Positions 16,550 through 24,959 of a stretch of 55,730 nucleotides of DNA are shown here, piece by piece. The stretch spans positions 1 to 55,730 of the forward strand of contig JASLIG010000021.1 of assembly GCA_030152805.1 (NCBI GenBank), written 5' to 3'. How positions within the stretch are numbered: the first letter of the stretch is position 1; every line of letters begins with the position of its first letter. The notes under the pieces are model-generated. The model was given only the letters and a program-made list of their open reading frames with translations, had not been told where the DNA came from and did not search any database. This DNA is from Solirubrobacterales bacterium (GTDB lineage: Bacteria > Actinomycetota > Thermoleophilia > Solirubrobacterales > 70-9). A program made the translations under genes and the position numbers.

Positions 16550-17440
16550 TCAGGCGCTGCCGTGCAGCTGCGGGGTGCGCGTGCCGCCGCGCTGGCGCTC
16601 GGTCCTGCTGACCAGGTCGAAGAAGACGTCGTTGCGGCCGCGCCGCACGCGGTAGGGGAAGAAGCGCCGGGCGCGGCGGTGAGCGGCCGTCATCGCGCGG
16701 AAGCTCGCCTCGTGGGCGCCGCTCCAGCGGATGCCGAAGATCTCGCGCACGCGCGGCGGCAGCGTCCCCTTGATGATGTGGTTCTGGGCGACGATGTTGC
16801 CTCGCGCGGTCGCCGGAACGGGCTGCCTGAAGGCGACCAAAGGCGCCATCTCGAGGCCGTGCGCGGTCGCCTGCAGATCGGGTGAGGCGAGTCGCTGCGC
16901 CCACCAGGCGCTGAACTCGCGGTAGCTGGCCGGCACCTCGCTGCGCGGCAGGCCGAAGAGCTCGCCGAAGCGCACGTAGTCCCGCCAGAGGTCCTCGCGC
17001 TCCTCGGCGCTCAGCGGTCGCACCATCGCCTCGTACATCGCTCGCCCCGAGTCGGCGATCACCGCCAGCGTCCAGAGCATCAGCTTCGGGTCGAAGGCCG
17101 AATAGGCCGTGCCGGCGGCGTGGACGCCGGCGGCCTCGGGCAGCGTCCCCTTCACTCGCTCGTGCAGCCGCTCGACCACGGCCAGGGCTTTGTCGGCTTC
17201 CTCGCGCGTGCCGAGCAGGATCGTCTCCTGGATCTTGGCCGTGCGGGCGAGCCGCTGGAAGGGCCGATCGGCTGAGCGGGTGCTCAGCATCGTGCCCGTG
17301 TAGGTGAGCGGCTCGAGCGCGCCGATCAGCAGCGCCCGCTGGCCGTAGAGGAGGCCGACGGCGCGCTCGCCGTGCACCATCCGCGCCACCGAGCGACCCG
17401 GCGGGAAGTAGTGGGAATCCGGATCCTTTGGGTACGCCAT
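16550..17440 (-). CDS. MpaB/latex-clearing-like oxygenase family protein (DUF2236)
   Basis: The 296-aa protein resembles the DUF2236 oxygenase family, which uses heme or a similar centre. Supporting segments are HGERAVGLLYGQRALLIGALEPLTYTG near the start, RLARTAKIQETILLGTREEAD, AAGTAYSAFDPKLMLWTLAVIADS, and the Arg-rich end. ATG 17440 (MAYPKDPDSHYF) is where homology starts; the longer frame overlaps the FtsH-like gene. It lies 13 bases after that gene's stop. The specific oxidation it performs is unknown. Confidence 0.75.
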   Translation of the reverse strand: MAYPKDPDSHYFPPGRSVARMVHGERAVGLLYGQRALLIGALEPLTYTGTMLSTRSADRPFQRLARTAKIQETILLGTREEADKALAVVERLHERVKGTLPEAAGVHAAGTAYSAFDPKLMLWTLAVIADSGRAMYEAMVRPLSAEEREDLWRDYVRFGELFGLPRSEVPASYREFSAWWAQRLASPDLQATAHGLEMAPLVAFRQPVPATARGNIVAQNHIIKGTLPPRVREIFGIRWSGAHEASFRAMTAAHRRARRFFPYRVRRGRNDVFFDLVSRTERQRGGTRTPQLHGSA

Positions 17441-17453
17441 CGGTACGAGGATG

Positions 17454-19025
17454 CTACCTCGCCCTCGCGGCCTCCGGTGCAAGCGCGGCCGCGGCCTGCT
17501 CCAGCATTCCCGAGCGCGGGACGCCTTGCAGCTCGTGGGCGGCGAAGATCTCATCGAGGTCCTCACGGGTGAGCGTCTCGCGCTCGAGCGCGTTGGCGGC
17601 AAGGTTGTCGAGGCATTCGCGGTTGGCGGCGAGCAGTGAGCGGGCGCGACGGTGCGCTTCGCGCGCCAGTGTCACCGCGGCCCGATCGACGTCGCGCCGG
17701 GTCGCCTCGGAAACGGCGTAGTCGCCGGTCGGCAGCGCGATCGGCGGCGCCCCGTCGGCGTCGAAGGCGACCCCCATGCCGAACTCGGCGGCCATTTGCT
17801 TGCAGACCATGTGCACGCGAGCAAGGTCGTCGACCGCGCCCGAGTAGGAGGAGCCCAGCACCTCTTCCTCGGCGGCGCGCCCGCCGAGCAGGGTGACGAC
17901 CTCGTCGAGCAGCTCGTCACGCGACTTCAGGTAGGTGTCTTCCTGCGGTGAGTGGCCGACGAAGCCGAGTGCCGGGCCGCGCGGCACGATGCTGAGGATC
18001 TCCGGTGGGTCGAGGCCGAGCAGGCGGCGGCAGAGCGCGTGGCCGGCCTCGTGGTAGGCGACGATGCGACGCTCCTTGGGATTGAGGCGCCGGGCCTGTT
18101 CGGAGCCGACCGATTGGCGCAGCAACGCCTCGTCGAGATCCTCGCGGGCCATCGCCTTGCGGCCGGCGCGGCCGGCGATGATCGCCGCCTCGTTGAGCGC
18201 GTTGGCGAGCTGAGCGCCGGTCATCCCGGTCGTCTTGCGGGCGACGTCGGTGAGGTCGAGGTCGGGGCCGAGCGGCTTGCCCTTGGCGTGGGCGCGGAGG
18301 ATCGCCTCGCGGCCGTCGCGGTTGGGTGGCGAGACGAGCACCTGCCGGTCGAAGCGGCCGGGACGCAGCAGCGCTTTGTCGAGCTTGTCGACGTGGTTGG
18401 AGGCGGCGATGACGATCACGGTGCCGGGATCGCGCTCGAATCCGTCGAGCTCGACCAGCAGCTGATTGAGCGCCTGCTCGCGCTCACTCGAGCCACCATC
18501 GCCGCCTCCACTACTGCGTGCTCCACCGACGGCATCTAGCTCGTCGATGAAGATGACGGCGCGCCCTGACTTGCGCGCCTCTTTGAACAGCCGCCTGATC
18601 CGGGCGGCACCCCTCCCGACGAACATCTCAACGAAGCTCGAGCCCGAGGCGGCGAAGAAGTCGACGCCGGCCTGGGCGGCAACCGCCCGCGCCAGCATCG
18701 TCTTGCCGGTCCCAGGGGGACCAAAGAGCAGTACCCCGCGCGGCGCCTTGGCGCCGAGGGCGGCGAAGCGCTTGGGGTCGCGCAGCCATTCGGCGACGTC
18801 CATCAGCTCGTCCTTGGCCGCGTCGACGCCCTGCACCTCGTCCCAGAGCACCGGCGCCGTCTTGCTCGCCTTCACCGTCTCCGGCTTGGTCGTGCCCATC
18901 GTGCTGCGCAGCAGCTTGAGGAAGATGAGCAGGATGCCCGCCATGAAGACGACCCCGAAGACGGGGTACCAGTCGAAGGCAAAGCTCTGGATGTCGTTGG
19001 ATGTCAACGCCTGGGGCAGGTGCAA
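17454..19025 (-). CDS. FtsH-like AAA+ zinc metalloprotease, short N-terminus
   Basis: The 523-aa protein has one membrane helix (about residues 16-39), a complete AAA module with Walker A GPPGTGKT at 102-109, Walker B IFIDE at 158-162 and RPGRFDR at 221-227, and a peptidase domain with HEAGH at 325-329. Classical FtsH is 610-650 aa with two helices around a periplasmic loop; here the first helix and loop are absent. It should still be a membrane-tethered ATP-dependent protease facing the cytoplasm. Because a full ftsH is likely elsewhere, no symbol is given. It heads the unit with the oxygenase and zinc-ribbon genes. Confidence 0.9.
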   Translation of the reverse strand: MHLPQALTSNDIQSFAFDWYPVFGVVFMAGILLIFLKLLRSTMGTTKPETVKASKTAPVLWDEVQGVDAAKDELMDVAEWLRDPKRFAALGAKAPRGVLLFGPPGTGKTMLARAVAAQAGVDFFAASGSSFVEMFVGRGAARIRRLFKEARKSGRAVIFIDELDAVGGARSSGGGDGGSSEREQALNQLLVELDGFERDPGTVIVIAASNHVDKLDKALLRPGRFDRQVLVSPPNRDGREAILRAHAKGKPLGPDLDLTDVARKTTGMTGAQLANALNEAAIIAGRAGRKAMAREDLDEALLRQSVGSEQARRLNPKERRIVAYHEAGHALCRRLLGLDPPEILSIVPRGPALGFVGHSPQEDTYLKSRDELLDEVVTLLGGRAAEEEVLGSSYSGAVDDLARVHMVCKQMAAEFGMGVAFDADGAPPIALPTGDYAVSEATRRDVDRAAVTLAREAHRRARSLLAANRECLDNLAANALERETLTREDLDEIFAAHELQGVPRSGMLEQAAAALAPEAARAR

Positions 19026-19069
19026 GATTCTCCCTCGTCCGTTTTTGGGACTTCCTCAGAACTAACGAC

Positions 19070-19098
19070 GGAGTGTGGGCGCAAAGCGCACGCACTCC
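19070..19098. terminator. Stem-loop between FHA and FtsH-like genes
   Basis: GGAGTG (19070-19075) pairs with CACTCC (19093-19098), and GCGC/GCGC closes a 3-base loop inside it. It lies 34 bases after the minus-strand FHA gene and 45 bases before the FtsH-like start, so a terminator for the former is plausible. There is no T-run. Confidence 0.4.
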
Positions 19099-19131
19099 AA
19101 TCGCATATGTGTCCAGCTTGCGCCTGAAGGG

Positions 19132-19806
19132 CTAAAGGTCGCGGGGCGCGACGACCCCGCTCTGCAGGGCTCGCTCCACCAGGGCCACGCGCTTGCGGTT
19201 TTGCGGCAGGTCCTCGAGCTCGAGCTTCTCGAAGAGGGCGCGCATGTGCGTCTTCACCGCGTCGACGCTGAGGTGCAGCTCCTCGGCGATCGCCTGGTTG
19301 GTCGGCGGGGTGGCGAAGGCCGAGCCGTCTTTGAAGGGTCGGCAGAGGGCGAGCAGGACGCGTCGTTGGCCGGGGGAGACCGCCGCCGCCGGGGGAAGCT
19401 CGCTCGCCGCCACGGTGGCTTCGGGCGCTGACTCTCCGGGGCGGCGGAAGAGCACGGTGGTGCGGCCGAAGCGCAGCACCTCGCCGTCGCGCAGGCGGCG
19501 GCGGCCGTGGACGCGCTCGGCGCCGACGAAGGAGCCGTTGCGGGAGAGGCCGTCGTCGAGCAGCGTGCACTCGCCGCCGACGACCTCGATCTGGGCGTGC
19601 AGCGCCGAGACCTCCTCGTCCCAATCGATGCGCAGGCCGGCGGCCTCGCCCCGCCCGACCCAGAGCTCGCTCGTGCCCTCTTCGATCGTGACGATGCGCT
19701 GCTCCCCCGCGCTATCACGGAGGACGAGGAAGGGGCGGCCAGCGCGTTCGGCCTCGATCTGTGCCTTCAGCTCGGCGGCGCTCGTCTGTCGTGGCTCACC
19801 GCTCAC
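19132..19806 (-). CDS. FHA domain protein with C-terminal helix-turn-helix
   Basis: The 224-aa protein has a forkhead-associated phosphothreonine-binding domain at about 48-118 (WVGRGE, VSALHAQIEVV, LSRNGSFV, DGEVLRFG) and a C-terminal winged or LuxR-like HTH at about 155-210 (TNQAIAEELHLSVDAVKTHMRALFEKL). It probably couples Ser/Thr kinase signalling to transcription, as known for FHA-HTH proteins of actinobacteria. Partner kinase is not in the window. It lies downstream of the MBL gene, separated by the 45-nt hairpin repeat. Confidence 0.85.
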   Translation of the reverse strand: MSGEPRQTSAAELKAQIEAERAGRPFLVLRDSAGEQRIVTIEEGTSELWVGRGEAAGLRIDWDEEVSALHAQIEVVGGECTLLDDGLSRNGSFVGAERVHGRRRLRDGEVLRFGRTTVLFRRPGESAPEATVAASELPPAAAVSPGQRRVLLALCRPFKDGSAFATPPTNQAIAEELHLSVDAVKTHMRALFEKLELEDLPQNRKRVALVERALQSGVVAPRDL

Positions 19807-19835
19807 GGGCTGATCCTAAGACCCGCTTTCCTCGC

Positions 19836-19880
19836 GCATCCGACATTGACCACACTGGAGTGGGGTCAAAGTCGGATGCG
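19836..19880. repeat. 45-nt dispersed palindrome, copy 2 (long hairpin)
   Basis: The outer arms (19836-19851 with 19865-19880) pair over 16 positions with one mismatch, and CACT/AGTG pairs inside them, giving a long hairpin with a 2-base tip. It starts directly after the stop codon of the minus-strand MBL gene, a terminator-like position. The left arm matches the copy at 3455-3499 in 18 of 20 bases. Confidence 0.7.
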
Positions 19881-20627
19881 TCAGCCGCGTTCGACTTGCG
19901 ATCCGCCGACGATGGCCTCCGTGCCGTCGTCGGCGAAGGCGATCCAGGCCTTGTTGCCGCCGTCGTAGTCGGGCGCCCAGAGCTTCAACGTCGCCGGGCG
20001 TCCCCAGACCGTCACGTCCTCCGCACCGGTCTCCTCCTCGCCGCGCCAAATCCGCACGAAGGGGTTGCCCTCACGCTCCTCGCCGATCGTGGTCGGCTCG
20101 CGGTGGCCGGGGTGGACGACGGTCTCCGGCGGCAGTTCGAGTAGCCGCATCACCGAGGCGCGCAGGTCGTCGAGGCCGCTCGCGCCGGGCGCCATCGTGC
20201 CGCCGACCGTGCCCTTGAAGAGGACGTCGGCGGTGAAGACGTCGCTGCCGTTGACGAGGTAGGCGATGTGGCCGGCCGCGTGGCCGGGGGTCGAGATCGC
20301 TTCGATCTCGAGACCGCCGGCGCTGAACGTCTCACCGTCGCCGATCTCCTGCGCGACCTCCTCCTCGATTTCAGCCGCGGCCTCGGCGTGGGCCACCATC
20401 GGCACGCCGCCGAGCCGCTGCTGTGCCGCCGCCAGGCCGGCGATGTGGTCGAGGTGCGGGTGGGTGATGAGGATGTGGGTGATCTCGATGCCGTCGCGCT
20501 CGGCCCGCTCGAGCAGCGGGCCGAGGTCGTCGTTGCCGTCGATCAGCACGCCGGTTCCGCCGGCTTCGTCGGCGACGAGGTAGGCGTTGGACAGCCACTG
20601 CGGGTTCTCGGTTCTCTCGACGATCAT
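19881..20627 (-). CDS. Metallo-beta-lactamase-fold hydrolase
   Basis: The 248-aa protein has the zinc site LITHPHLDHIAG (HxHxDH with H-P-H-L-D-H), a second His in STPGHAAGH, an Asp in FTADVLF and the late VHPGHREPT. This order matches glyoxalase II-like MBL hydrolases. The C-terminal 50 residues (VWGRPATLKLWAPDYDGGNKAWIAF) are an addition not typical of glyoxalase II. The ATG is preceded by GATACT seven bases upstream. Substrate uncertain: thioesters or small organic esters are possible. Confidence 0.85.
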   Translation of the reverse strand: MIVERTENPQWLSNAYLVADEAGGTGVLIDGNDDLGPLLERAERDGIEITHILITHPHLDHIAGLAAAQQRLGGVPMVAHAEAAAEIEEEVAQEIGDGETFSAGGLEIEAISTPGHAAGHIAYLVNGSDVFTADVLFKGTVGGTMAPGASGLDDLRASVMRLLELPPETVVHPGHREPTTIGEEREGNPFVRIWRGEEETGAEDVTVWGRPATLKLWAPDYDGGNKAWIAFADDGTEAIVGGSQVERG

Positions 20628-20927
20628 GCGCAGAAGTATCGCGGCTTGACGAAGAGCGGGAAGTCGCCGATGCGGCGCTCGCTGCCTCTCCGCGCTGTGC
20701 CCCAGTTTCGGTACGCAAATGGTATGGCGGTTTCTTTTCCCGCGGCCCGATGCTCGCTACGGTGTTCCGAGTCGACGTGAAGACGAGATTTTCGGCGGTG
20801 CCAGGGTTCCGCCCACACTCTTCACGATCACCGTTTCCCCCGCAATGGCGTTCCTCGCGTACATGCCAGCCGCTGCCTGCGCGCTTCCTGGTGAAGCCGC
20901 AGAAACGATCGAGCCGGGCCCCGCTCC
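20628..20927. other. 300-base intergenic region with no gene seen
   Basis: This lies between the divergent MBL and zinc protease genes. It holds several short open frames in all directions, none with a convincing start, ribosome site or protein-like composition. It must contain the promoters of both flanking genes; no clear boxes were found for the protease. Confidence 0.6.
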
Positions 20928-22022
20928 GTGAGCCCGCGCCCGGCGGGGGCGCTTGCGGGCATAGCCATGATCTTGCTTCTCCTGGCGGTTCCGGGAGGGG
21001 CCGCGGCCGAGCGTCCCGGTAGGGCGATCTCGCTCGAGGTGCCGCAACCCGCGGTACCGATGCGCGACGTCGTGCTGGGCGAGCCTGGCGCCGCGACGGC
21101 GCGGATATCGGCATCTGCGCCGTCGCAGCGCTACTCGATCAACGACGGCAGCGGGGCGACGATCGGGGTGGCCGTCACTGAAGCCTGCGCTCAAAACTGC
21201 GATGTGACCGATCCGCAGGCGGTCGCCGACTTCATCGGCACGCTTATCCACGGCGACGAGGTCGACCTGCTCAGTGTCCAGCTCGATACCGAATTCGAGC
21301 TCGGCTTCGACTGCGGCTTCGGCGCCGAGGCCTGCTACTTCAGCGGCGAGAACAAGATCGTCATCGGCGGCTACAGGGAAGAGGACGGGGACGGGGCGAC
21401 TTTCGAGTTCGTGCTTGCGCACGAGTACGGGCACCACGTCGCCCAGCATCGCGAGATGCCGGCGCCCTTCGGCAGCGCGATCGACTGGGGGCCGGAGCGC
21501 TGGGCAAGCCTCGAGGGCGTCTGCCAGGGGAAGCGCCACGGCCGCCTCTACCCGGGCGATGAGGGCACGCACTACTTCGAGGATCCCGGCGAGGCCTTCG
21601 CCGAGGCCTTTGCCCACTATCGCTTCCCCGAACTGCCGATCCAGTGGCGCTACATGTCGTCGCTGAGGCCGGGCCCGGCCGCCTTCGCCGCGATCCGGCA
21701 GGACACCCTTTCGCCCTGGCGGGGGCGGACGAGCTTCACGCTCTCCGGGCGCGTTCCGGCCAGGGGGGAGGGCGCAGCCGTCGAGTCCCTGCGTACGCCG
21801 CTCGACGGGTTGGTCAGCCTGCGCCCAAGCCGCCTGCGCAGGCACGGCTACGAACTGGCCCTTCGTAGCCGTGCCGGCAGGCTGCTCCGCAGCTCCCGCG
21901 ACGGCGTCGCCCCCAGCCACGAGCTCGACTACACCGTCTGCGGCGAGCACCGCCTGCGCCTGGTCATCCGCTCAACCCGCCCCCACGGAGGCCCCTTCCG
22001 CCTCCAAATCCAGCGACCCTGA
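20928..22022 (+). CDS. Secreted zinc metalloprotease-like protein
   Basis: The 364-aa protein has a signal peptide (hydrophobic 8-27) and the gluzincin motif LAHEYGHHVAQH with HEYGH at 165-169. A possible third ligand is in DPGEAFAEAFAHY. Cysteine pairs (CAQNC; CGFGAEAC) before the motif suggest disulfides in a secreted protein. The C-terminal 100 residues look like a small beta domain (GRLLRSSRDGVAPSHELDYTVCG). GTG 20928 gives a proper signal sequence. Substrate unknown; could be a wall- or neighbour-directed protease. Confidence 0.75.
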   Translation: MSPRPAGALAGIAMILLLLAVPGGAAAERPGRAISLEVPQPAVPMRDVVLGEPGAATARISASAPSQRYSINDGSGATIGVAVTEACAQNCDVTDPQAVADFIGTLIHGDEVDLLSVQLDTEFELGFDCGFGAEACYFSGENKIVIGGYREEDGDGATFEFVLAHEYGHHVAQHREMPAPFGSAIDWGPERWASLEGVCQGKRHGRLYPGDEGTHYFEDPGEAFAEAFAHYRFPELPIQWRYMSSLRPGPAAFAAIRQDTLSPWRGRTSFTLSGRVPARGEGAAVESLRTPLDGLVSLRPSRLRRHGYELALRSRAGRLLRSSRDGVAPSHELDYTVCGEHRLRLVIRSTRPHGGPFRLQIQRP

Positions 22023-22057
22023 AATACTTGCCCTGGGCGCCCAGCCGCCCATCCCTC

Positions 22058-22416
<359 letters not shown>

Positions 22417-22552
22417 CGCTCTCGCTGTCAGCCGTCCCGCAAAGTCTCCACTCGTCTAGGCCATGCCGCACTGAGTAAGGCTGTAGCGGCCGTGATTCGT
22501 CCCCGGGCGTGCCAAGGTCGAGCGAGGGGCAGCGAATTGCGACGAAAGACGA

Positions 22553-22573
22553 CCTTTACTGCTACCGTAAAGG
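22553..22573. promoter_or_regulatory. Inverted-repeat operator of the AbrB/PIN module
   Basis: CCTTTAC (22553-22559) and GTAAAGG (22567-22573) are perfect 7-base arms around 7 bases. TACCGT (22563-22568) ends 7 bases before the antitoxin ATG and may be the -10 box of a leaderless transcript. Binding of the antitoxin here would block the promoter, the usual autoregulation of such modules. Confidence 0.55.
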
Positions 22574-22575
22574 CC

Positions 22576-22797
22576 ATGCCGAAGATCTCCACCAAGCATC
22601 AGGTGACCGTTCCCGTCGCCGCCCTGGAGGAGGCAGGGTTGCATGCCGGAGATCAGGTTGTAATCGAGGCTCTTGGGGAGGGTGAGGTGCGAATCCGCCG
22701 TGGCGCTGTGTCCTTCGAAAACGCTTTCGGTGTGCTCACGGGCTCCTACCCACCGGGCTACCTCGAGCGACTCGACGCCGAGGATGAGGCCCGTTGA
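22576..22797 (+). CDS. AbrB/MazE-type antitoxin
   Basis: The 73-aa protein begins with a swapped-hairpin DNA-binding domain (KISTKHQVTVPVAALEEAGLHAGDQVVIE and EVRIRRG) and ends in a short acidic tail (YLERLDAEDEAR) that would contact the toxin. ATG 22576 fits the domain start exactly; upstream codons in frame encode nothing similar. The stop overlaps the PIN toxin start by four bases. It probably represses its own operon through the repeat just upstream and neutralises the toxin. Confidence 0.85.
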   Translation: MPKISTKHQVTVPVAALEEAGLHAGDQVVIEALGEGEVRIRRGAVSFENAFGVLTGSYPPGYLERLDAEDEAR

Positions 22798-23204
22798 AGC
22801 TCGTTCTCGACGCCGACGTGCTAATCGGCGCCCTCGACGGTTCGGACTCGCATCATGTCCAGGCACGCGAGCTCTTCACCAGCTGGCGGGAGCAGCAGGC
22901 GACGCGACTGATGAGCGTCGTCAACCTCTCTGAGGTATTGGTCGCTCCCGGTTCCGACCCGGAGCGGCTGCGGGCGGCACGCGAGGCAATCGCCGCGCTG
23001 GGCGTCGAGGTCCATCGACCGGGAGAGGCGATTGGAGTGCGCGCCGCGCGGCTACGTAGCCACCACCCGATCAGCCTTCCTGACGCCTATTGCCTCGCTA
23101 CCGCGGGGCACAGCAATGGGACAGTGGCGTCCTTCGACCGCAAGGTGCTGCGCGCAGCCGAGGCGGAGCACCTTCCCATTGCGGCGATGGCCGCTGGCGC
23201 GTAA
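22794..23204 (+). CDS. VapC-like PIN-domain toxin
   Basis: The 136-aa PIN nuclease has the acidic residues expected: D6/D8 in LVLDADVLIG, Glu in NLSEVLV, Asp in SLPDAYCLATA and a final Asp in VASFDRKVL. Such toxins cleave tRNA or rRNA. TTG 22794 overlaps the antitoxin stop (TTGA), so translation is coupled and the toxin is made only after its antitoxin. The active site appears intact. Confidence 0.88.
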   Translation: MKLVLDADVLIGALDGSDSHHVQARELFTSWREQQATRLMSVVNLSEVLVAPGSDPERLRAAREAIAALGVEVHRPGEAIGVRAARLRSHHPISLPDAYCLATAGHSNGTVASFDRKVLRAAEAEHLPIAAMAAGA

Positions 23205-23218
23205 GCCCAACTACGACT

Positions 23219-23236
23219 TGTACAACTAGTGGTACC
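23219..23236. promoter_or_regulatory. YefM-like operator with TGTACA core
   Basis: TGTACA (23219-23224, within TTGTACAA) and GGTACC (23231-23236) have centres 12 bases apart. TGTACA repeats at this spacing are known in YefM-YoeB operators. TACCCT (23233-23238) is 6 bases before the antitoxin ATG and fits a leaderless -10 box that the repressor would cover. Confidence 0.5.
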
Positions 23237-23244
23237 CTTGTCGC

Positions 23245-23601
23245 ATGGCAGCTGCCCGAGACAAGAAGCCCATAGCGCTAGGCACGAGCGAGGCGCGGCG
23301 CAGTTTGCCGCAGCTCGTCAAGAAGGCGTCCTCGCGGCGCAAGCCTTCACCCGATCCTGAGAGCAACGCGATTCGGATTGCGACCCGGGGGCAGGAGGGA
23401 TCGGCGTCGTTGGTTCCAACGGTGGACCTAGTTGCCGCCAAGGATCGGATCGAGGAATTGGAAGAGGAGCTCGAAAACGCCGGCTTGGCGCTGTTCCTGC
23501 AGGAGCGCCTGGCGAAGAGCGATGGGGAGCGGTTGAGTGCCGGAGATTTTCTGACGGAGATCGGGATGGGGGAGTTCGTTGGGCAGCTCCCCGGAGGCTG
23601 A
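23245..23601 (+). CDS. Phd/YefM-like antitoxin
   Basis: The 118-aa protein has a short N-terminal region like Phd/YefM antitoxins (GTSEARRSLPQLVKKAS, then AIRIATRGQEGSASLVP), followed by an acidic helical part (DRIEELEEELENAGLALFLQERL) that would wrap around the toxin. The fold assignment rests on this pattern, on the TGTACA operator and on the toxin-like gene that follows with a 23-base overlap. The region before the ATG has no ribosome site, so a leaderless transcript is likely. Confidence 0.7.
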   Translation: MAAARDKKPIALGTSEARRSLPQLVKKASSRRKPSPDPESNAIRIATRGQEGSASLVPTVDLVAAKDRIEELEEELENAGLALFLQERLAKSDGERLSAGDFLTEIGMGEFVGQLPGG

Positions 23602-23953
23602 GCACAAGGTCGAAGCCCTGACGGAGGCCACGGCCGATGCCAACCAACTTGACGAGACCTTGAAGCGCGAGGTTGCGCGCATCGTGGTCGACCTGCACGG
23701 CAACCCGCATCACGGCGAGCTGATGGGGGTCAAGCCTCCCCGCGTGCTGAAGGGCTGCCGCAGGGTCCGGTTCGATGAATCCGGTTGGCGCGGCAAGCCG
23801 CGCTACCGCTTCGTCTACCGCAACGAGCCCAGCGACGGCGCCCCCGCGACCAGCGTCGTCCTCGCGATTGGCCGTCGCGACCGGATGATCGCCTACGCCA
23901 AAGCCGCCCGCCGCGTCAAGGAGCAGGCGGCCCAGGAAGGTCAGTCCGGGTAG
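23579..23953 (+). CDS. RelE/ParE-superfamily-like toxin
   Basis: The 124-aa protein has a helical N-terminus and a C-terminal half like RelE-type toxins: KGCRRVRFDE, GKPRYRFVYRNE, SVVLAIGRRDRMIAYAKAARRV. In the family this pattern forms the small beta-sheet that acts on ribosome-bound mRNA. TTG 23579 has GGGGGAG about 5 bases upstream and overlaps the antitoxin by 23 bases. Exact subfamily (RelE, ParE or HigB-like) cannot be fixed by eye. Confidence 0.65.
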   Translation: MGSSPEAEHKVEALTEATADANQLDETLKREVARIVVDLHGNPHHGELMGVKPPRVLKGCRRVRFDESGWRGKPRYRFVYRNEPSDGAPATSVVLAIGRRDRMIAYAKAARRVKEQAAQEGQSG

Positions 23954-24265
23954 CAGTGCGTCGCGCCCCAGGTCGGCCGATCCAGCCGCCTGCCGGCGGC
24001 CAGATCGGCCAGTTGCGCAAAGCCGCCTAGGCGTGCTTGTAGACCTGCACGCTTGGCATGACCATGCCGACTGGCTTGATCGTCACTCTCACTCACCTCC
24101 CTCCCCCGCGTCGTCATCCCAGCGCCTCCGCCGGGACGGGGAGCTCGATGGTAGGGAGTTGCCGAGTATCAGCTATATCCCTAATGACCAGAAAAAACCT
24201 GGCCAAAAAGGCTTATGCTCCGCGTCGCTCTGAGTAGCCAATGAAACGCTGACTGGAGGAAGCGA
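23954..24265. other. 312-base gap with a strong hairpin, no gene seen
   Basis: A symmetric hairpin at 23975-24010 (GGCCGATC, 2-base bulge, GCCGCC, loop TGCC, then the complements) lies 22 bases after the toxin stop and is a likely end point of the toxin-antitoxin transcript. The rest becomes A/T-rich towards 24170-24235, which probably carries the promoter of the regulator at 24266. The open frame at 24033-24233 has no protein-like features. Confidence 0.55.
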
Positions 24266-24901
24266 GTGGGGGGACCAACGACGAAGCGCCGGCAGAAGCG
24301 GACCATCGAGGAGGCCGTCTCCTACGGCGTTGGGCACCGGATCCGGATCGAAGTGCTGGCGCTGCTGAACGAAGAGACCCGCAGCCCGAGCGAACTGGCC
24401 AAGCTCACACGTCAGCCGCTCACCACGATCAGCCACCACATCAAGGAACTCGTCAACGCCGGCTGCATCGAACTGGCGCGGATCGAAAAGGTCCGCAACG
24501 CCGATCAGCATTTCTACCGGGCAGTCAGGCTGCCCTTCATCAGCGATGAAGAAGCGGAAGAACTGCCCTTCGAGGCTCGGCAGGAATATGCCGCGGTGAT
24601 CCTCCAGGCGTTGATGGCGGAGGGACTCGCGGCGCTCTGGGCAGGCAAGCTGAGCTCAGATCCGGTCTGGATGAGCTGGCGCTGGTTCAACCTCGATGCG
24701 CGGGGCAGGCAGGAAGCCCAGGAGGCACAGGCCGAGTTCTGGGAGCGCATCAACGAGCTCGAGGCTCAATCGCTGAATCGGGCTGCCGTGTCGGGGGAAG
24801 CCACCGTCTCGACCATCGTTGCCGCGCTCGGTTTCGAGCGCTTCCGGCAGGTTGGCACTGAGGCGCCGACGGTCCACCGCCTCACCCCAGGGAAAAGCTG
24901 A
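24266..24901 (+). CDS. ArsR-like winged-helix transcriptional regulator
   Basis: The 211-aa protein has an ArsR-type HTH at residues 20-85 (RIRIEVLALLNEETRSPSEL, TTISHHIKELVNAGCIEL) and a wing ending near HFYRAV. The C-terminal 120 residues are a helical sensor or dimer region (FEARQEYAAVILQALMAEGL). No metal-binding cysteines are seen, so a metal sensor is unlikely. GTG 24266 follows CTGGAGGA at good spacing. Target unknown. Confidence 0.85.
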   Translation: MGGPTTKRRQKRTIEEAVSYGVGHRIRIEVLALLNEETRSPSELAKLTRQPLTTISHHIKELVNAGCIELARIEKVRNADQHFYRAVRLPFISDEEAEELPFEARQEYAAVILQALMAEGLAALWAGKLSSDPVWMSWRWFNLDARGRQEAQEAQAEFWERINELEAQSLNRAAVSGEATVSTIVAALGFERFRQVGTEAPTVHRLTPGKS

Positions 24902-24944
24902 GTATCCGCTGAAGCTGTTTCGAGAAATCGGTATAGACCAGCGT

Positions 24945-24959
24945 GTTTCAATCTGAAAC
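24945..24959. promoter_or_regulatory. Palindromic operator before the second ArsR-like gene
   Basis: GTTTCA and TGAAAC are perfect arms around ATC, 14 bases before the ATG. A related dyad (GTTTC GA GAAA) lies about 30 bases upstream in the same gap. They are likely binding sites for one of the two adjacent winged-helix regulators. Confidence 0.5.

Noticed and set aside
20757..21950. A 397-codon minus-strand frame opposite the zinc protease
   Set aside because: It is the antisense of a clear secreted protease and has Arg/Pro/Ala-rich composition typical of shadow frames.
24033..24233. Small open frame between the toxin and the ArsR-like gene
   Set aside because: No ribosome site, low-complexity sequence and no recognisable domain.
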